Source of the DNA: Rhizophagus sp. LPA8_4_AMF
Taxonomy: Eukaryota; Glomeromycota; Glomeromycetes; Glomerales; Glomeraceae
Reading direction: 5' to 3'
Assembly (NCBI GenBank): GCA_021464525.1
Contig: JADRCO010000871.1
Coordinates: 1 to 25,150 of the forward strand
Length of the DNA: 25,150 nt
A program made the translations under genes and the position numbers. The notes under the pieces are model-generated. The model was given only the letters and a program-made list of their open reading frames with translations, was not told where the DNA came from and did not search any database. Below, in pieces: positions 9,291 through 21,780 of the stretch (positions within the stretch are counted from its first letter, which is position 1; every line of letters begins with the position of its first letter).

Positions 9291-12082
9291 TGTCTTATAA
9301 TATATACTAATTGAGTTTGTATAAATAATAATTATATCTTCTTAATACCAAATTATAGTTAACATGTTTAATAATATTCTAAATATATTAATAATATTAA
9401 TATTATTTATAATTTTGGTATAAATATTAAATGCTGTTCAGCCATCCAAACTTAATAAAATTATAAAATAAATATTGGATTTCAAAAATAAATACAATAA
9501 AGTGAAATGATTATGAAAAAGAATTCAAATTAAATATTATATAATTACTATTCAAAAACTTATGCCCATTTACATTTTTCTTTTGTTAACTTTATCCTTG
9601 TTTTATTTAACAAAAATGAGACCAAATTTAGAAAGTGCACTTATAAAAATAAAAAAATTATTAAAAAAAACTTGAATTTAATGTCAACGATGTTGATGAG
9701 AATAATGGTGATGATGGTGATGATGGGAAGAATGGGAGGAATAAGGATGATAGTGGCAATGGGAATAGAATAATGACGAGGAGAATAATATGGTGAATGA
9801 GGACGAGGTAACAGCAAACTGATTTATATTTCCAATTAACATTTGTTTTTTTATAATATTCTGCTTCATTTGTTGAATATTAAAGTTGATTATTTTAGTA
9901 ATGCTGATACCAAGCAAGTCCTTGCAAAATGAAGTTATACAAGTTAAAGCTTTTTTAGTATGATTTTTTGAAATATATAGACTCTAGAGATATTTGCCAG
10001 TCATTGTAAATGGTTGCCAAAATCTAGAAGAAATTAGGCAAAGAAATAACTTATTTAGATCCATTCTATTAAAATCCAAATGTCTCATAATATATACTAA
10101 TTGAGTTTGTATAATAATTATATCTTCTTAATACCAAATTATAGTTAACATGTTTAATATTCTAAACATATTATTAATATTATTTATAAGCTGTTTCATT
10201 GTGAATCTGTCCAGCCATCCAAAGTTAATAAAATTATAAAATAAATATTTTGAATTTTAAAAAATAAATACAATTAAGTGAAATGATTATGAAAAAGAAA
10301 TTCAAATTAAATATTATATAATTACTATTCAAAAACTTATGCCCATTTACATTTTTCTTTTGTTAACTTTATCCTTGTTTTATTTAACAAAAATGAGACC
10401 AAATTTAGAAAGTGCACTTATAAAAATAAAAAAATTATTAAAAAAAACTTGAATTTAATGTCAACGATGTTGATGAGAATAATGGTGATGATGGTGATGA
10501 TGGGAAGAATGGGAGGAATAAGGATGATAGTGGCAATGGGAATAGAATAATGACGAGGAGAATAATATGGTGAATGAGGACGAGGTAACAGCAAACTGAT
10601 TTATATTTCCAATTAACATTTGTTTTTTTATAATATTCTGCTTCATTTGTTGAATATTAAAGTTGATTATTTTAGTAATGCTGATACCAAGCAAGTCCTT
10701 GCAAAATGAAGTTATACAAGTCAGAACTTTTTTAATATGATTTTTTGAAATATATAAACTCTAGAGATATTTGCCAGTCATTGTAAATGGTTGCCAAAAT
10801 CTAGAAGAAATTAGGCAAAGAAATAACTTATTTAGATCCATTCTATTAAAATCCAAATGTCTCATAATATATACTAATTGAGTTTGTATAATAATTATAT
10901 CTTCTTAATACCAAATTATAGTTAACATGTTTAATATTCTAAACATATTATTAATATTATTTATAAGCTGTTTCATTGTGAATCTGTCCAGCCATCCAAA
11001 GTTAATAAAATTATAAAATAAATATTTTGAATTTTAAAAAATAAATACAATTAAGTGAAATGATTATGAAAAAGAAATTCAAATTAAATATTATATAATT
11101 ACTATTCAAAAACTTATGCTCATTTACATTTTTCTTTATGTTAACTTTATCCTTGTTTTCTTTAACAAAAATGAAACCAAATTTAGAAAATGCACTTATA
11201 ACAGCAAACTGACTTATATTTTCAATTAACATCTGTTTTTTTATAATATTCTGCTTCTTCATTTGTTGAATATTAAAGTTGATTATTTTAGCAATGCTGA
11301 TACCAAGCAAGTCCTTGCAAAATGAAGTTATACAAGTCAGAACTTTTTTAATATGATTTTTTGAAATATATAAACTCTAGAGATATTTGCCAGTCATTGT
11401 AAATGGTTGCCAAAATCTAGAAGAAATTAGGCAAAGAAATAACTTATTTAGATCCATTCTATTAAAATCCAAATGTCTCATAATATATACTAATTGAGTT
11501 TGTATAATAATTATATCTTCTTAATACCAAATTATAGTTAACATGTTTAATATTCTAAACATATTATTAATATTATTTATAAGCTGTTTCATTGTGAATC
11601 TGTCCAGCCATCCAAAGTTAATAAAATTATAAAATAAATATTTTGAATTTTAAAAAATAAATACAATTAAGTGAAATGATTATGAAAAAGAAATTCAAAT
11701 TAAATATTATATAATTACTATTCAAAAACTTATACTCATTTACATTTTTTTTTATGTTAACTTTATCTTTGTTTTCTTTAACAAAAATGAAACCAAATTT
11801 AGAAAATGCACTTATAATAGCAAACTGATTTATATTTTCAATTAACATCTGTTTTTTTATAATATTCTGCTTCTTCATTTGTTAAATATTAAAGTTGATT
11901 ATTTTAGTAATACTGATACCAAGTATGTTAAGATATACAAGTCAGAACTTTTTTAATATGATTTTTGAAATATATAGACTCTAGAGATATTTGCCAGTCA
12001 TTGTAAATGGTTGCCAAAATCTAGAGGAAATTAAGTAAAGAAATAAAGGAATATATTTAGATCCATTCTATTAAAATCAAAA
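9291..12082. repeat. four-unit direct tandem array (790, 778, 615 and ~608 bp)
   Basis: Units start at 9291, 10081, 10859 and 11474, each with TGTCT(C/T)ATAATATATAC, and end near ATTCTATTAAAATC. Units 1 and 2 carry a 165-bp segment (9646-9810 and 10423-10587) that units 3 and 4 lack. Its edges are TA...TA, and on the minus strand it reads as a serine- and histidine-rich tail (seven His in a row). Outside it the minus strand of each unit is coding-like, with GISIAKIINFNIQQMKKQ and FSKFGFIFVKENKDK, but no family is recognised. Unit 2 is a mosaic: its outer parts match unit 3 and its centre matches unit 1. Unit 4 has lost about 25 bp near 11925. The array most likely grew by unequal exchange. 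Confidence 0.85.
9646..9810. repeat. 165-bp GAT/GGT-rich segment present in units 1 and 2 only
   Basis: It begins with A-rich sequence and continues as a purine-rich run of GATGATGGTGATG-type words. It sits between CTTATA and ACAGCAAAC, which are directly joined in units 3 and 4. An identical copy is at 10423-10587. No terminal inverted repeat is present. It may be an insertion into the ancestor of units 1 and 2, or a deletion from units 3 and 4. Confidence 0.7.
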
Positions 12083-12850
12083 TACTATTGTTTAAATAAT
12101 GTAAATTTGTAATTGAAATAAAATAAACTAGTATTATATACATTTTAATATATTCAAATCATCTATATATTTTTTCTTTCTTTACTCAAATAGTTGGTTT
12201 ATCTTAAAGGTATTGTAATCTATAAAAGATTAAAGAAGTGCCAATCTTGTCTTATAAGTAATTTAAAAAGCTTTTTTATTACTATTTAAAGTATATAAAT
12301 AAACTTGGAGGTATTTAATATAGACTTTTTGATATAGTTAAGAGTTTTTAGTCATATTGGTAGAAGAGTCTGATTAATTATGTGATAAAAAAAATAATAA
12401 AAGTATATTGATATATATATAAAGATAATAAGTACAAAATAATTAGTGTAATTGTAAATTTGTCCATAATAAAGGTGTTATATTGATATGAAAACATGGT
12501 GAGAATTTTGTTTGATGTTCCTTTTGAAAAATATTATCATTGATACCTCTTTTAAATAACATTTACTGGATTCTTTTCCAGATTTACTTTTTATATTATT
12601 TTTTCCTGTTTTTGTTGTTGTCAAGTTGGAGGAGCTGGCAAGGATTATGGTAAATACTAGTCACTTATTTTTAATAATAACACTTAGTGCAAATATTGAG
12701 TAACTGTATTAAAAATAAAATATTTATTAAATCTTTAATTTTTCAAAGATTTTGTTAATATTTTTCCCATATATTCTCTTTTTTATTATATATTTAAAAT
12801 TTAAATATACAGTATACATTATATAGTATATATAAAAATAAGCTATAATA
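12083..12850. other. AT-rich spacer between the tandem array and the TIR-bounded stretch
   Basis: Mostly AT-rich. A minus-strand frame of about 58 codons near 12480-12655, rich in Ser, Thr and Lys (for example NNIKSKSGKESSKCYLKEV), may be the tail of a decayed protein. Nothing is identified. Confidence 0.3.
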
Positions 12851-15800
12851 GAAATACCATATTTGACTATTATTAAGCATCCCCGGAATTAAGCATCCTA
12901 TATTTAATATAATATCCAAAATAAATTCAAAATAAAAATAATATATATGATATTTAGTAATTAGATTCAATATAATGTTAATAATAGATTAGAAAAATTT
13001 GTTAAAGAAAACTTTCTTGCTATTTTTGTAATTCTTCAAATTATATTTATAACTTGTAACTATAATTTTGTATCAAAATAAAAGCAAAAACATTCTATAC
13101 TTTCTGTGAAATCAATTACAATTTGGTAGAATATTTTAGTTTAAAGAATAAACTATTAAGAAGAATTTTGAATGTCTTGATTAGTTTTTCTGGTTGAAAA
13201 TTAGTCTTTATAATAAATTATAGTTTTCTGATATTAAGTTTTTCTTTTATGCCCATTTACAAATCTTAAAAAAAAAGTAGGATTGTTTCTTAAAAATATA
13301 TAGTATATTGAAAAAAATATAATTGTTATTAGTGTTATTATCTTTTAATTGAAAGAATCATTCTGTACTCTATAATTTCTCCTCAGTTAAATGAGAAAAG
13401 ACCAAACCATCAATCTTTTATACATGTAGGATTTCATAGTTCTCACCATTAAGTCATAAGTTCTTTTCCTTTATGAAGAAAATGATTTCTTTAGTTGACC
13501 ACTTATAAGATATTATTAACTATTAAGTAGATGTCTAATTGAAAAAATCTAAAAAAACCACTGAATATGAAAGCCAAAGGTAGTTGATAGCAAAATTCCT
13601 TTATTAATATGTAATAAAATTAACTGTGCTTTATACTTTCTAATCAAAATTTCTTGTAAGAGAATTCTTGTAACTAATTGTTTAATTATTATTGTTACTA
13701 TTATATATTTGTAATGGAATTATTGTTGCAAGATATACATAATTTATTATGTTTGTCAGCCAACCAGCATTGAAATTTTACACTCATTTAAAGTGAATCT
13801 TATTTTCAACCTGGCAGAAATTACCACTTTGTTAACTGGTCTTATATTAGAATTATCAGTTATTTCTATTACAGTAAATCCTTACAGAATATGAATTCTA
13901 TTATTTAAGTCATTGATGAAATGGATTTTAACAATTTGATTTATTTTCTTTTTCAACTATTATATTAATATTATCTCTAATTTTAAGAAAATGAAACTGT
14001 GAAAAATTATAATATAAATATAGTATAACAAAAATCTCTACTTAGTCCTTTGAATAGAGTCATTCTATGATCAATATTTTAAGGTAAATGCTAGAAATTA
14101 TTAATAAATTTTTGATAAAAGTGGCTTTTACATTTTACTTAAGCAAACAGCCTATTAGATGGTAAAATTTACTTCACAATTTGTAAACTTGTTGACAAAG
14201 AGAAAAATGACATTATTGTATTATTGTTAAGTACTTATATTAATCTTAAAAGGTGGCTACTTATGTACTAAAAAGCTAAGTAAGCATATCATTATTATAA
14301 TTCAATTCAATAACATCACTTAAATGCATCTACTATACACTTCTTACTACCTTCCATCATAATGATTAACATAATCATCAAGCATACATTTTAATTGATT
14401 TTCCATATTTTGCCAATGTGTAATTAATCATTTAAATTTCTGAATAATAAGCAAAGTTTCTTCTTTTACTTCTAATTAAATTGTTATAATTTGTTATTGC
14501 TTCACATTATAAAGATATTATTTCTTCAAGAAAAATCATCTTATTTAACAATTTCACTTTATATTCCTTATATTATTTTGTAATAATCTTATCTTCAGTT
14601 TTTGATAATGAGAATTCAGGTTTTTTAGTTTTTCTTTGATAAGAATTAACTATAATTTGAATACAGATGAGGTATCATTATAGAAAAATATTACTTTTCA
14701 GTCATTAAAGATCTCCCTTTTTAAGAATTTTCTCCAGAATGAGAATTAGATGAATGATAATAACTTGAAAGAGTTAAAGTGTAATCTTGAGTGAGTTCTT
14801 GACTAATAATAGGGAGATCTTGACTGATGATGAGGAGACTGATGAGTGATGACTAATATGAGATCGTGACTGATGATGAAAGGGATAAAACATAAAATCA
14901 AAAGTGTTTGACTCTACCTTCTCCAAACATTTATTTTCTCTTTCAAAAACTTGACATTTTCTTGCAATACCAAAATTTCATCTTTAGATCTCAAACTTTT
15001 ATCTATACCTCTCATGTCTCATTTTGCACCTTATGCCACCTGATAAATATTCTGAATTTTTTGTAAAAGCTCATTATAGGCCATCTTAATCTTTTCTAGC
15101 TCCTGATATGATATCTTGAATATTGGATTAATTTGCTTTTAATAGATTAATTAATTTACTATTATATACATTGGAGGAAAAGGAATAATATTAAATTTAT
15201 TTTATTATTTAATGAACTAATAATGTTGACCATGTTATTTGGAAAATAGTTACTTCTTTCAAATAATAAGCATGAAATTAATCATATATAACTAATTGCC
15301 CACAACTCTATTTTTAAATGTTTTCAGATGTATTACCAAATCATAGTGGTGAATATAAAATTACAGCTAACACTGCTTTTAAAGCTGTAATTACATCAAT
15401 ATTATAATACTTTATTTTTCTGTAAAAGAAGAAAAATCATTTGAAAAAAGACGTAGCTGTATACTTCTCCTCCTTAACTTCAATATCATGGTCCTTTAAA
15501 ATACCTCTAGCCTGTGAATACAGATTTAACACCTCCAATCTTTCATTATCCAAATACTTCAAATGATCATTCTTTCCTTTCAATCAATTCATATCTTCCT
15601 CCAACCTCATAATTTTATCCCATTGATGAAGATTTTTAACCAATATCTATAAGACTATATAGTTAACCAAACAAGCAACTGCTCAGGGTTATCTCCTATT
15701 TTAGATTTTTTCAGTAAATTCCAGATTATTTGAGTTAACTGATAAAATCTCTGGTTTTCTCATTTATTTAAGATCTTTGAGATAAGCTTTAAATCTAAGC

Positions 15801-18442
15801 ATGGTGTAGAATTTTCTTTCATTTTGAGATTTTATAATCCTACCATCTACCTCTAAAAATAACTCACAGTCAACAGTACTTCATTATATAATAATTCTTC
15901 TGATATATATATAAGTATATAAATAAAAGCTTGTCCAATAGTTACTTTTCAAAGTAAATCACTAATATATTTGATAATATCAAATTTTATTTACATTTTT
16001 TCTATGGAGGCAAAAATAGTTTTAGTTTTTTAGCCTTTTATTTGATGCTATCTCCTTTATGAAATTTATTACAAATATAAATGTTGCAATAGGAATAGTT
16101 TTACTGAAGAGAATAATATATTCAAGGTGTATTTTACATGAAAAATGCTAATATAATCTCTTATAAATATTATTGAAACTGGACTTTCAGATAGGAGAAG
16201 GTATCAGAAGATCTTTATTACTGTATCAATTGTATTCAGGCATAGTAACTATAATTTCATTGTACAGAATTATCATGATTACATCATCAGATAATATATT
16301 TCTAGTATTCTATTTGTTATAAATCTTATTATTATATGAATGAAAATCTCTTCTACTTCTTAATATATAAAAAGTGTTATAGAAAATTGATAGATATTTC
16401 TTTCAGTATCTGTTAAAAAGGAGGAAGTCTGGAAAATATACCAGCCAGGGACCATTGAGAAGGAGGTATAGAATGTAATAGCTTAGTCTACTCAATAATT
16501 TTCTCTAGATTAGTAGCAGCTGGAAACTTGGCACGTGTATGAATGTTTGGTTTTAAACATTTTATCATGCCAAAAACGAACTACATTTAACCCCTTTCTC
16601 TGAAGTTCTTCATGGGGCCAGCAGAGTGAGGAGATAAAGTTATCCTCATAGGAAAATGAACAGCCCAAATTTCTCAAGAGGGAAAGAATTGATTGTGAAG
16701 CTTTTGAGTCTCTGTGGCCAATTTTATAGCAGGGCTACAACTCTGACTGATTTCAATTAATTTTCTTCCATTATAATATAAATTTATAAATAATAAGAAA
16801 TTTACAAAAAGAAATTCATAATATATCTTGTGAAATATTTTGTTTTGAGAAGTTTCAGCATTTCTATTGATCCTTTGGTAATGCAGCATGTATGAAGTAC
16901 TTTTCTTAAGATCTTTAATATTGTTATCATCTAAATATGCCTTATTCTTTTCTACAATAACAGGATCTATATAAGGTGAAAGCCATATTACTTCATTATA
17001 TTTTTGAATATTATTTTTATTAAGATTATTTATATAATCTCAAAATTCTTTTAAATTTTATGAAATATAGTAGAAATATAGGGATTAGGTACTTAAGTAA
17101 TTTGACTTTTGTTTTGTATTTGATGATGCTAATGAAAGCTGAAATCTTTAGGTTCATTTACATAGTCTACCTTTAGAATAAATTGTAACTGATTAATTAT
17201 GACTATACTGGTATAATTTTTATCTAAACAAATCTTTTTGAAGACCCTAATTATTAAAATTTATAAAAACATTTTGGTTAAATAAATTCTGCTTACAACT
17301 ATTAGAGAATATGAATTCCTATAACAAAATAAAAATATATGTATATTAGAAAAAATTTAATAATTAATTAATTTAATAATTAATTTAGTAATAACTTACT
17401 ATATCACCAATATTAACTTCTGAAATTGTTGGTAATTTAAGTTTGATTTTTTTGCTACAGGTCCTTCTCTCTACAGTTTCGGGTGTATGAGGAGTATGTG
17501 TAGGAGCAGTACGTGTAGGAGGAGTAGGTGAATTTAAATCTGATATAATTTTATCTGATGCTTGAATTGGATTATGAAAATGCTATTCTCAAATCTCTAA
17601 TTGATGGTACTATAGTATTTTAATGAGCAAACATACAGTAGCATATTAATTATTATATCACAAAAGTAGGCTAACAGGAATGGACAGAGCATAAATTATA
17701 TATCTATTATGTTGTTAATATGGAGAACTCTAAATTCTGTTAATTCTGCTACTCCTTGTTTCAACTCACAATTTTCTTCTTGTGCCTTCCTCGCCACCTC
17801 AAGGTTCTGCTCGGCAAAGGTCATACGATCTTTTATGGTTCTGTGTTTTCAGCTTGGCACAAAGAAATGTCTTTGGTGCATTTAATTACTTTAATAAGTT
17901 GTTATCGTAAACGATTTCTGGTAGGATTATTCAATAACAACTTTAGTAGTTTTATATTCTGTAGGTTGCATATTAATTGGTTATTGTTGACATGCTATTG
18001 TTTCTTTGTTTGGCTGAGATTTCTTCTATTCATGACTGATTGAAAGCCATCTGTTCTGATATCCATTTGGAATGCTATGCAGTTAAGTTTAATAATTTTA
18101 ATTCAATCAACACGTCATCACCGCAACATTGTCACAAATAAGCATATCCGCAAACCCATATTTATGATGATTTCTTCTGTACTGAGTTAAATATTGCAGG
18201 GATCATTTAATTTTTACAGTTGAAGCTGACAGAAGTTCTGAATTTATTACTGATTTGACTGTTATTAAACTGGTTAATGAAACCATTAAATAAAAGTCCA
18301 TTTACGTTGATAATTTGCAGGATTATTGCTCTTATATATGTGAACCATTAGTATATATTTCTCCTTTGCTGAAAGGCTAGATAGAAATTATAACATTTTT
18401 ATATAGCAAAGGGTTGCTTAATAACGGTCAATATGGTATTGT
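12851..18442 (-). mobile_element. 5.6-kb stretch bounded by ~33-bp inverted repeats and TA, decayed minus-strand interior
   Basis: The left end AATACCATATTTGACTATTA (within 12851-12883) and the reverse complement of the right end, AATACCATATTGACCGTTA (18411-18442), match over about 33 bp with about six differences, continuing into TTATTAAGCA.CCC. TA lies immediately outside both (12849-12850, 18443-18444), as expected for Tc1/mariner/pogo-type insertions. A subterminal echo AATTAAGCATCC follows the left end. The interior minus strand contains coding-like segments in order: a coiled coil (17730-17843), a Pro/Thr-rich stretch (17401-17575) followed by an 80-nt GT-AG intron-like gap, a 122-codon open stretch (16674-17040), further coiled-coil segments (about 15470-15870 and 14930-15110), a Ser/His-rich stretch (about 14725-14880) and a short one near 13770-13865. 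The copy is broken many times. No catalytic domain is recognised, so the family and the origin of the interior remain open. Confidence 0.5.
17320..17399 (-). other. probable intron inside the decayed minus-strand coding
   Basis: On the minus strand GTAAGT follows the Pro/Thr-rich coding-like stretch and TTTTGTTATAG ends 80 nt later, the same size as the kinase intron in this window. A canonical donor directly after a coding-like segment supports that the interior was once a spliced gene. Confidence 0.4.
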
Positions 18443-18444
18443 TA

Positions 18445-19782
18445 GTTTAATAATTATGCATACTAAGAAACTGGTGAAATTTACTATGATACTTTAACAT
18501 TACATAAATCAAATCTTTACTTGATGAGTAATTTTTAAAAGTATTGAAAAATGAGAAGATATTACTAAAAGAATTCATATCTAACATAAGATGTCGCCTA
18601 TATTTATATTAAAAAAAAAAGAATAATCATGTTATTGTCAAACTTGATTAAATTATGGCTGTACTTTAGGGCTTGGGACCGGCCAAAAAGCCTCAACTCG
18701 TAATTATGACTATTCTAACCGGTTAATTTATATTTGATACTTAAAATTGATAATATCAGGTGCGGTTTTTTAAATTTATAACCCGAGCAATATATAAATA
18801 GGTAACAAAAGTTGATACTCGTTTACTATTAACTCTACGCATTTCTTCAGGGCCAGAATTACATAATGTCGCCTGGAATTATCCAAGAAGGAAGGATCTA
18901 CACATTAATTTTGAGAGTGTATTTTGTGAATCATGTGATTATTCATTTGGTTCAAATAATTGAATTTATTTGATCGCTGTATTAACCGGTTAATCGTTAA
19001 ATTAAAGAAAATAAACAATAACTTTTATTAATTATATATTTCTTTTAGGAAATCTTAAAATAATGTCGTCATTTATGTATATTTATTTATAATCTTTTGA
19101 ATTTCATAGTAAAAATAATACATTTTTTCATAATGTGAATCGAAGTAGAATAATTTGGTATTTAATTGATATCAACATCAAGAAAACTAAATGAAATCGA
19201 TTGTAGAATAAAAAATTCGATATATAAAAATTGATAAAATATCTCTTATATTTAATAATAATGTAGTAAGTATAAAAAAGTATAAATCCTATGATGATAT
19301 GTATATAAACATGGAATTACGCGATAGATTTATATAATATTTTTATTGAATTTTTTTTTTTTTTTTGAAATATTTTGGGATAATTTAATAGAAAAATAAT
19401 ATTATTTTCATATAATATATAGATGATAGGATTGTCGTAAATGTTAATTTTTAAAAATATACGTATGAATAATAAAAATTATTAATAAATACTTAATAGG
19501 AAGTCTTAATGGGTAAAAAAATATTTCTAGTAAAAATTTTATTATAAATCCAAGAAAAAGCTTAACAATTGCAGTTAAGAGCTACTGTTTTAGCTATCAT
19601 AAAAAATAGGTTTTACATATTCGTATGTGTAAACGTGAACTAATGATCGTCAAAGAAAATGAGAGCGTAAATTTGCACGAATTTTGAGAAAATAAAAGCA
19701 AATGAAAAATATAAATTGTAATGTAAAAAGAACGAGTAAAATCTAATTTAATTACGAAAAGATTCTTAATAAATAATTTGGC
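18445..19782. other. AT-rich intergenic DNA with ACCGGT palindromes
   Basis: No gene was recognised. Notable are TAACCGGTTA at 18716-18725 and the perfect 14-bp palindrome ATTAACCGGTTAAT at 18981-18994. A GC-richer patch at about 18665-18715 with GGACCGGCCAAAAAGCC may be a dispersed-repeat fragment. From about 19549 to the Sel1 stop codon the sequence matches the downstream copy at 24434-24630, so this is the shared 3' flank of a duplicated gene. Confidence 0.45.
18981..18994. promoter_or_regulatory. 14-bp palindrome ATTAACCGGTTAAT
   Basis: A perfect inverted repeat in an AT-rich background. Shorter versions with the ACCGGT core occur at 18716-18725 and near 20757, on either side of the BED-Sel1 gene, and a looser GACCGGCTAAT near 21251. 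This fits a dimeric DNA-binding site or a repeat remnant; a regulatory role is inference only. Confidence 0.25.
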
Positions 19783-20544
19783 TTAATTACTTTCAACCGC
19801 TTTTTTTATCCATTCGGATGCTTTAATTTCATTCTTTTCGGTTCCTATTCCATGTTGATAACATTCTCCAAGGTTACGTATTGCATTAATATCACCTTTT
19901 TCAGCCGCTTTTTTATATAATTTAAATGCTTTGACTTCATTTTTTTCAGTTCCTATTCCATTTTGATAAAAATAACCAAGATTACGCAACGATTCAACAC
20001 AACCTTTCTCGGCTGCTTCTTTATATAATTCAAATGCTTTGATTTCATCTTTTTCAGTTCCTATTCCATGTTGATAACAATATCCAAGATCATTTATTGA
20101 AATAACATGACCTTTATAAGCAGCTACTTTGTATAATTCAAATGCTTTTTCTTCGTTTCTTTCGGTTCCTATACCTTTCTGATAACAATACCCAAGATGA
20201 CGCATATCGCCTGGAGATTGGTCAATATCATCCGTTTGCATTTTTACCATTTCTTTATTTGATAACTTGTAGGGTGATAATACTTTGGATAATAAAAGCT
20301 TAAGAGATTTTTTCTCTTCTTCGTTTAAAAGGTCCAAATTAGACGTAGTATTTTGTTGTTTGGACTGAGATTTAGCAGAATTTGGTGCTTGTACGCACTT
20401 TTTATCAAGATGAGTTTGCATTCGTTCAGGAACAGCTCGTTTATATTCCTTGGAACAGTATTTACACATTACGTGGGGATGTGAATTGATAGTATTGCTT
20501 ATTATATTAAAATGATTCCAGACGGGTCCTTTTTTTCGTACCAT
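19783..20544 (-). CDS. BED-type zinc finger fused to four Sel1 repeats, 253 aa
   Basis: An intact minus-strand gene; ATG at 20544-20542 is the first ATG of the frame. Residues about 5-50 form a BED-type finger (VWNHF...[10 protein letters not shown]...HLDKKC: Cys27, Cys30, His45, Cys50), a DNA-binding domain known from hAT transposases and genes derived from them. Residues 51-112 are a polar, Gln/Asn- and Lys-rich linker with a short helix ([15 protein letters not shown]). From 113 to the end run four Sel1-like repeats of 36 residues with the [24 protein letters not shown] consensus, helical pairs that bind other proteins, an expanded class in Glomeromycotina. A DNA-binding adaptor is inferred; neither target nor partner can be read. 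No hAT catalytic domain is present. The final repeat and 3' flank recur at 24434-24765. Confidence 0.85.
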   Translation of the reverse strand: MVRKKGPVWNHFNIISNTINSHPHVMCKYCSKEYKRAVPERMQTHLDKKCVQAPNSAKSQSKQQNTTSNLDLLNEEEKKSLKLLLSKVLSPYKLSNKEMVKMQTDDIDQSPGDMRHLGYCYQKGIGTERNEEKAFELYKVAAYKGHVISINDLGYCYQHGIGTEKDEIKAFELYKEAAEKGCVESLRNLGYFYQNGIGTEKNEVKAFKLYKKAAEKGDINAIRNLGECYQHGIGTEKNEIKASEWIKKAVESN

Positions 20545-21360
20545 TTTATTCAATTACGTTTGAAAATATAATGATAATTAAAAAAAAAATGTAAGAAATA
20601 ATTGTGTAGAGATAAGAAGCAAGTTAGGAAGAAAACGATTAATTATATAGAAAAAAACTGGTTAATTTACAATTTTATCTAATCACGAGAATGTTGTAAA
20701 GCTTATAAACGAAAGTAGCAATGAAATAATCGTGTCTTTCATAATGGAGTTATCTTACCGGTTAATTAACTGTCATGGAAAATTACTTGGTTAATAATGG
20801 TCAAAATACTACCAAAATAATGATATTCGGCAATGCATGTGTAACACAGATTTTTCTTCATTACACAAAAAAATCATTGCATTTTCCTTTACATATCGTT
20901 AAAAGAAATTGATTTAATTGGTTAGAAAATCTTTATTATAGTTTATCCTTTCTTTTTTTTATTCTTCCGTTAAAATTTCAAAAGGAATTATTCATATTAA
21001 GGAAATTAATAAAGAAATTTTAATTTAATAAATAAAAAGTTAGTTTCATGTCTTGTTTATTAATGCGTTTGTCTATTTTTCATTCTTTTAATTCTTTTTT
21101 TGTTAAAGATATTGATATGAGTTGTTGAAAGAATGAGTAACGTAAATACGTTAAAGAAGTTAAAGATAAAATATTATTTGTGAAAAAAAAATGATGTACA
21201 CGCCAAACTTATTAATAATAACGGAATAAGTTAAATTTGAATTGCTAATTGACCGGCTAATCATATGGCAAGCGTATTTTTTTTTTTCTTTCCTTTTTTT
21301 TTTGAAAAAAAAAAAAAAACTTTTGCGACGTAAAAGTTAATAAACTTATTTTTTTTCGTT
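20545..21360. other. Upstream region of the BED-Sel1 gene, AT-rich
   Basis: It contains several GGTTAAT words (20658, 20758, 20788), one as TTACCGGTTAATTAAC, plus long A and T runs near 21280-21320. No second gene is visible. Confidence 0.35.
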
Positions 21361-21600
21361 AGGTTACAATCTGAAGTAGGGATTGGGATCAATTCTGAAA
21401 AAATCGAAACCAAATAATAAAATCGATTCTCAAGAATCAATTCTCAACAAATGTAGACAGACCCATTTGGATCTAAATCAATTTCCAATACGCCCTAAGC
21501 GCCGATCATTTTTGCTAAAATCAGGAACTGATTTGACGTCAGGTCTATGAAAAAATCTTAAAAAAGATTCGATAATCGCCTAATCTGAAGTTAATAGATC
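21361..21600. repeat. dispersed-repeat fragment with TAGGGATTGGGATCAATTC start
   Basis: A GC-richer patch with several AATCGATTCTC/GAATCAATTCTC words. Its start resembles the GGATGGAAATCGGTTC end of the fold-back element at 3034-3323, suggesting a related or similar element, but no matching right end was found. Confidence 0.3.
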
Positions 21601-21780
21601 ATATATAAAATATTTAAATCATCGATACGTAATATTAAAAATTCATTTTTGAAGTCACACAAAGGATGACCCAATTGCATTATTCAGGCTTACCGGTAAT
21701 TATGTTTACGGGATTTGAATCTTTTTTAATCCTTTTTTTCACAAATTTTTTATTCCTAAATTTCTTTGGGGAAAGTAATT

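Noticed and set aside
9684-9917. 77-codon minus-strand ORF with a run of histidines (identical copy at 10461-10694)
   Set aside because: Part of the tandem repeat; the histidine run comes from a GATGGTGAT-type simple repeat. Described as repeat content, not as a gene.
11011-11310. 99-codon minus-strand ORF in tandem unit 3 (83 codons in unit 4)
   Set aside because: Coding-like in part but without a recognised family or start; kept as a property of the array.
9291-12082. CRISPR-like array
   Set aside because: Units are 600-790 bp with no short repeat/spacer structure, and the genome is eukaryotic.
17756-18043. 95-codon plus-strand ORF
   Set aside because: It is antisense to the coiled-coil coding-like segment on the minus strand and has no ATG at its start.
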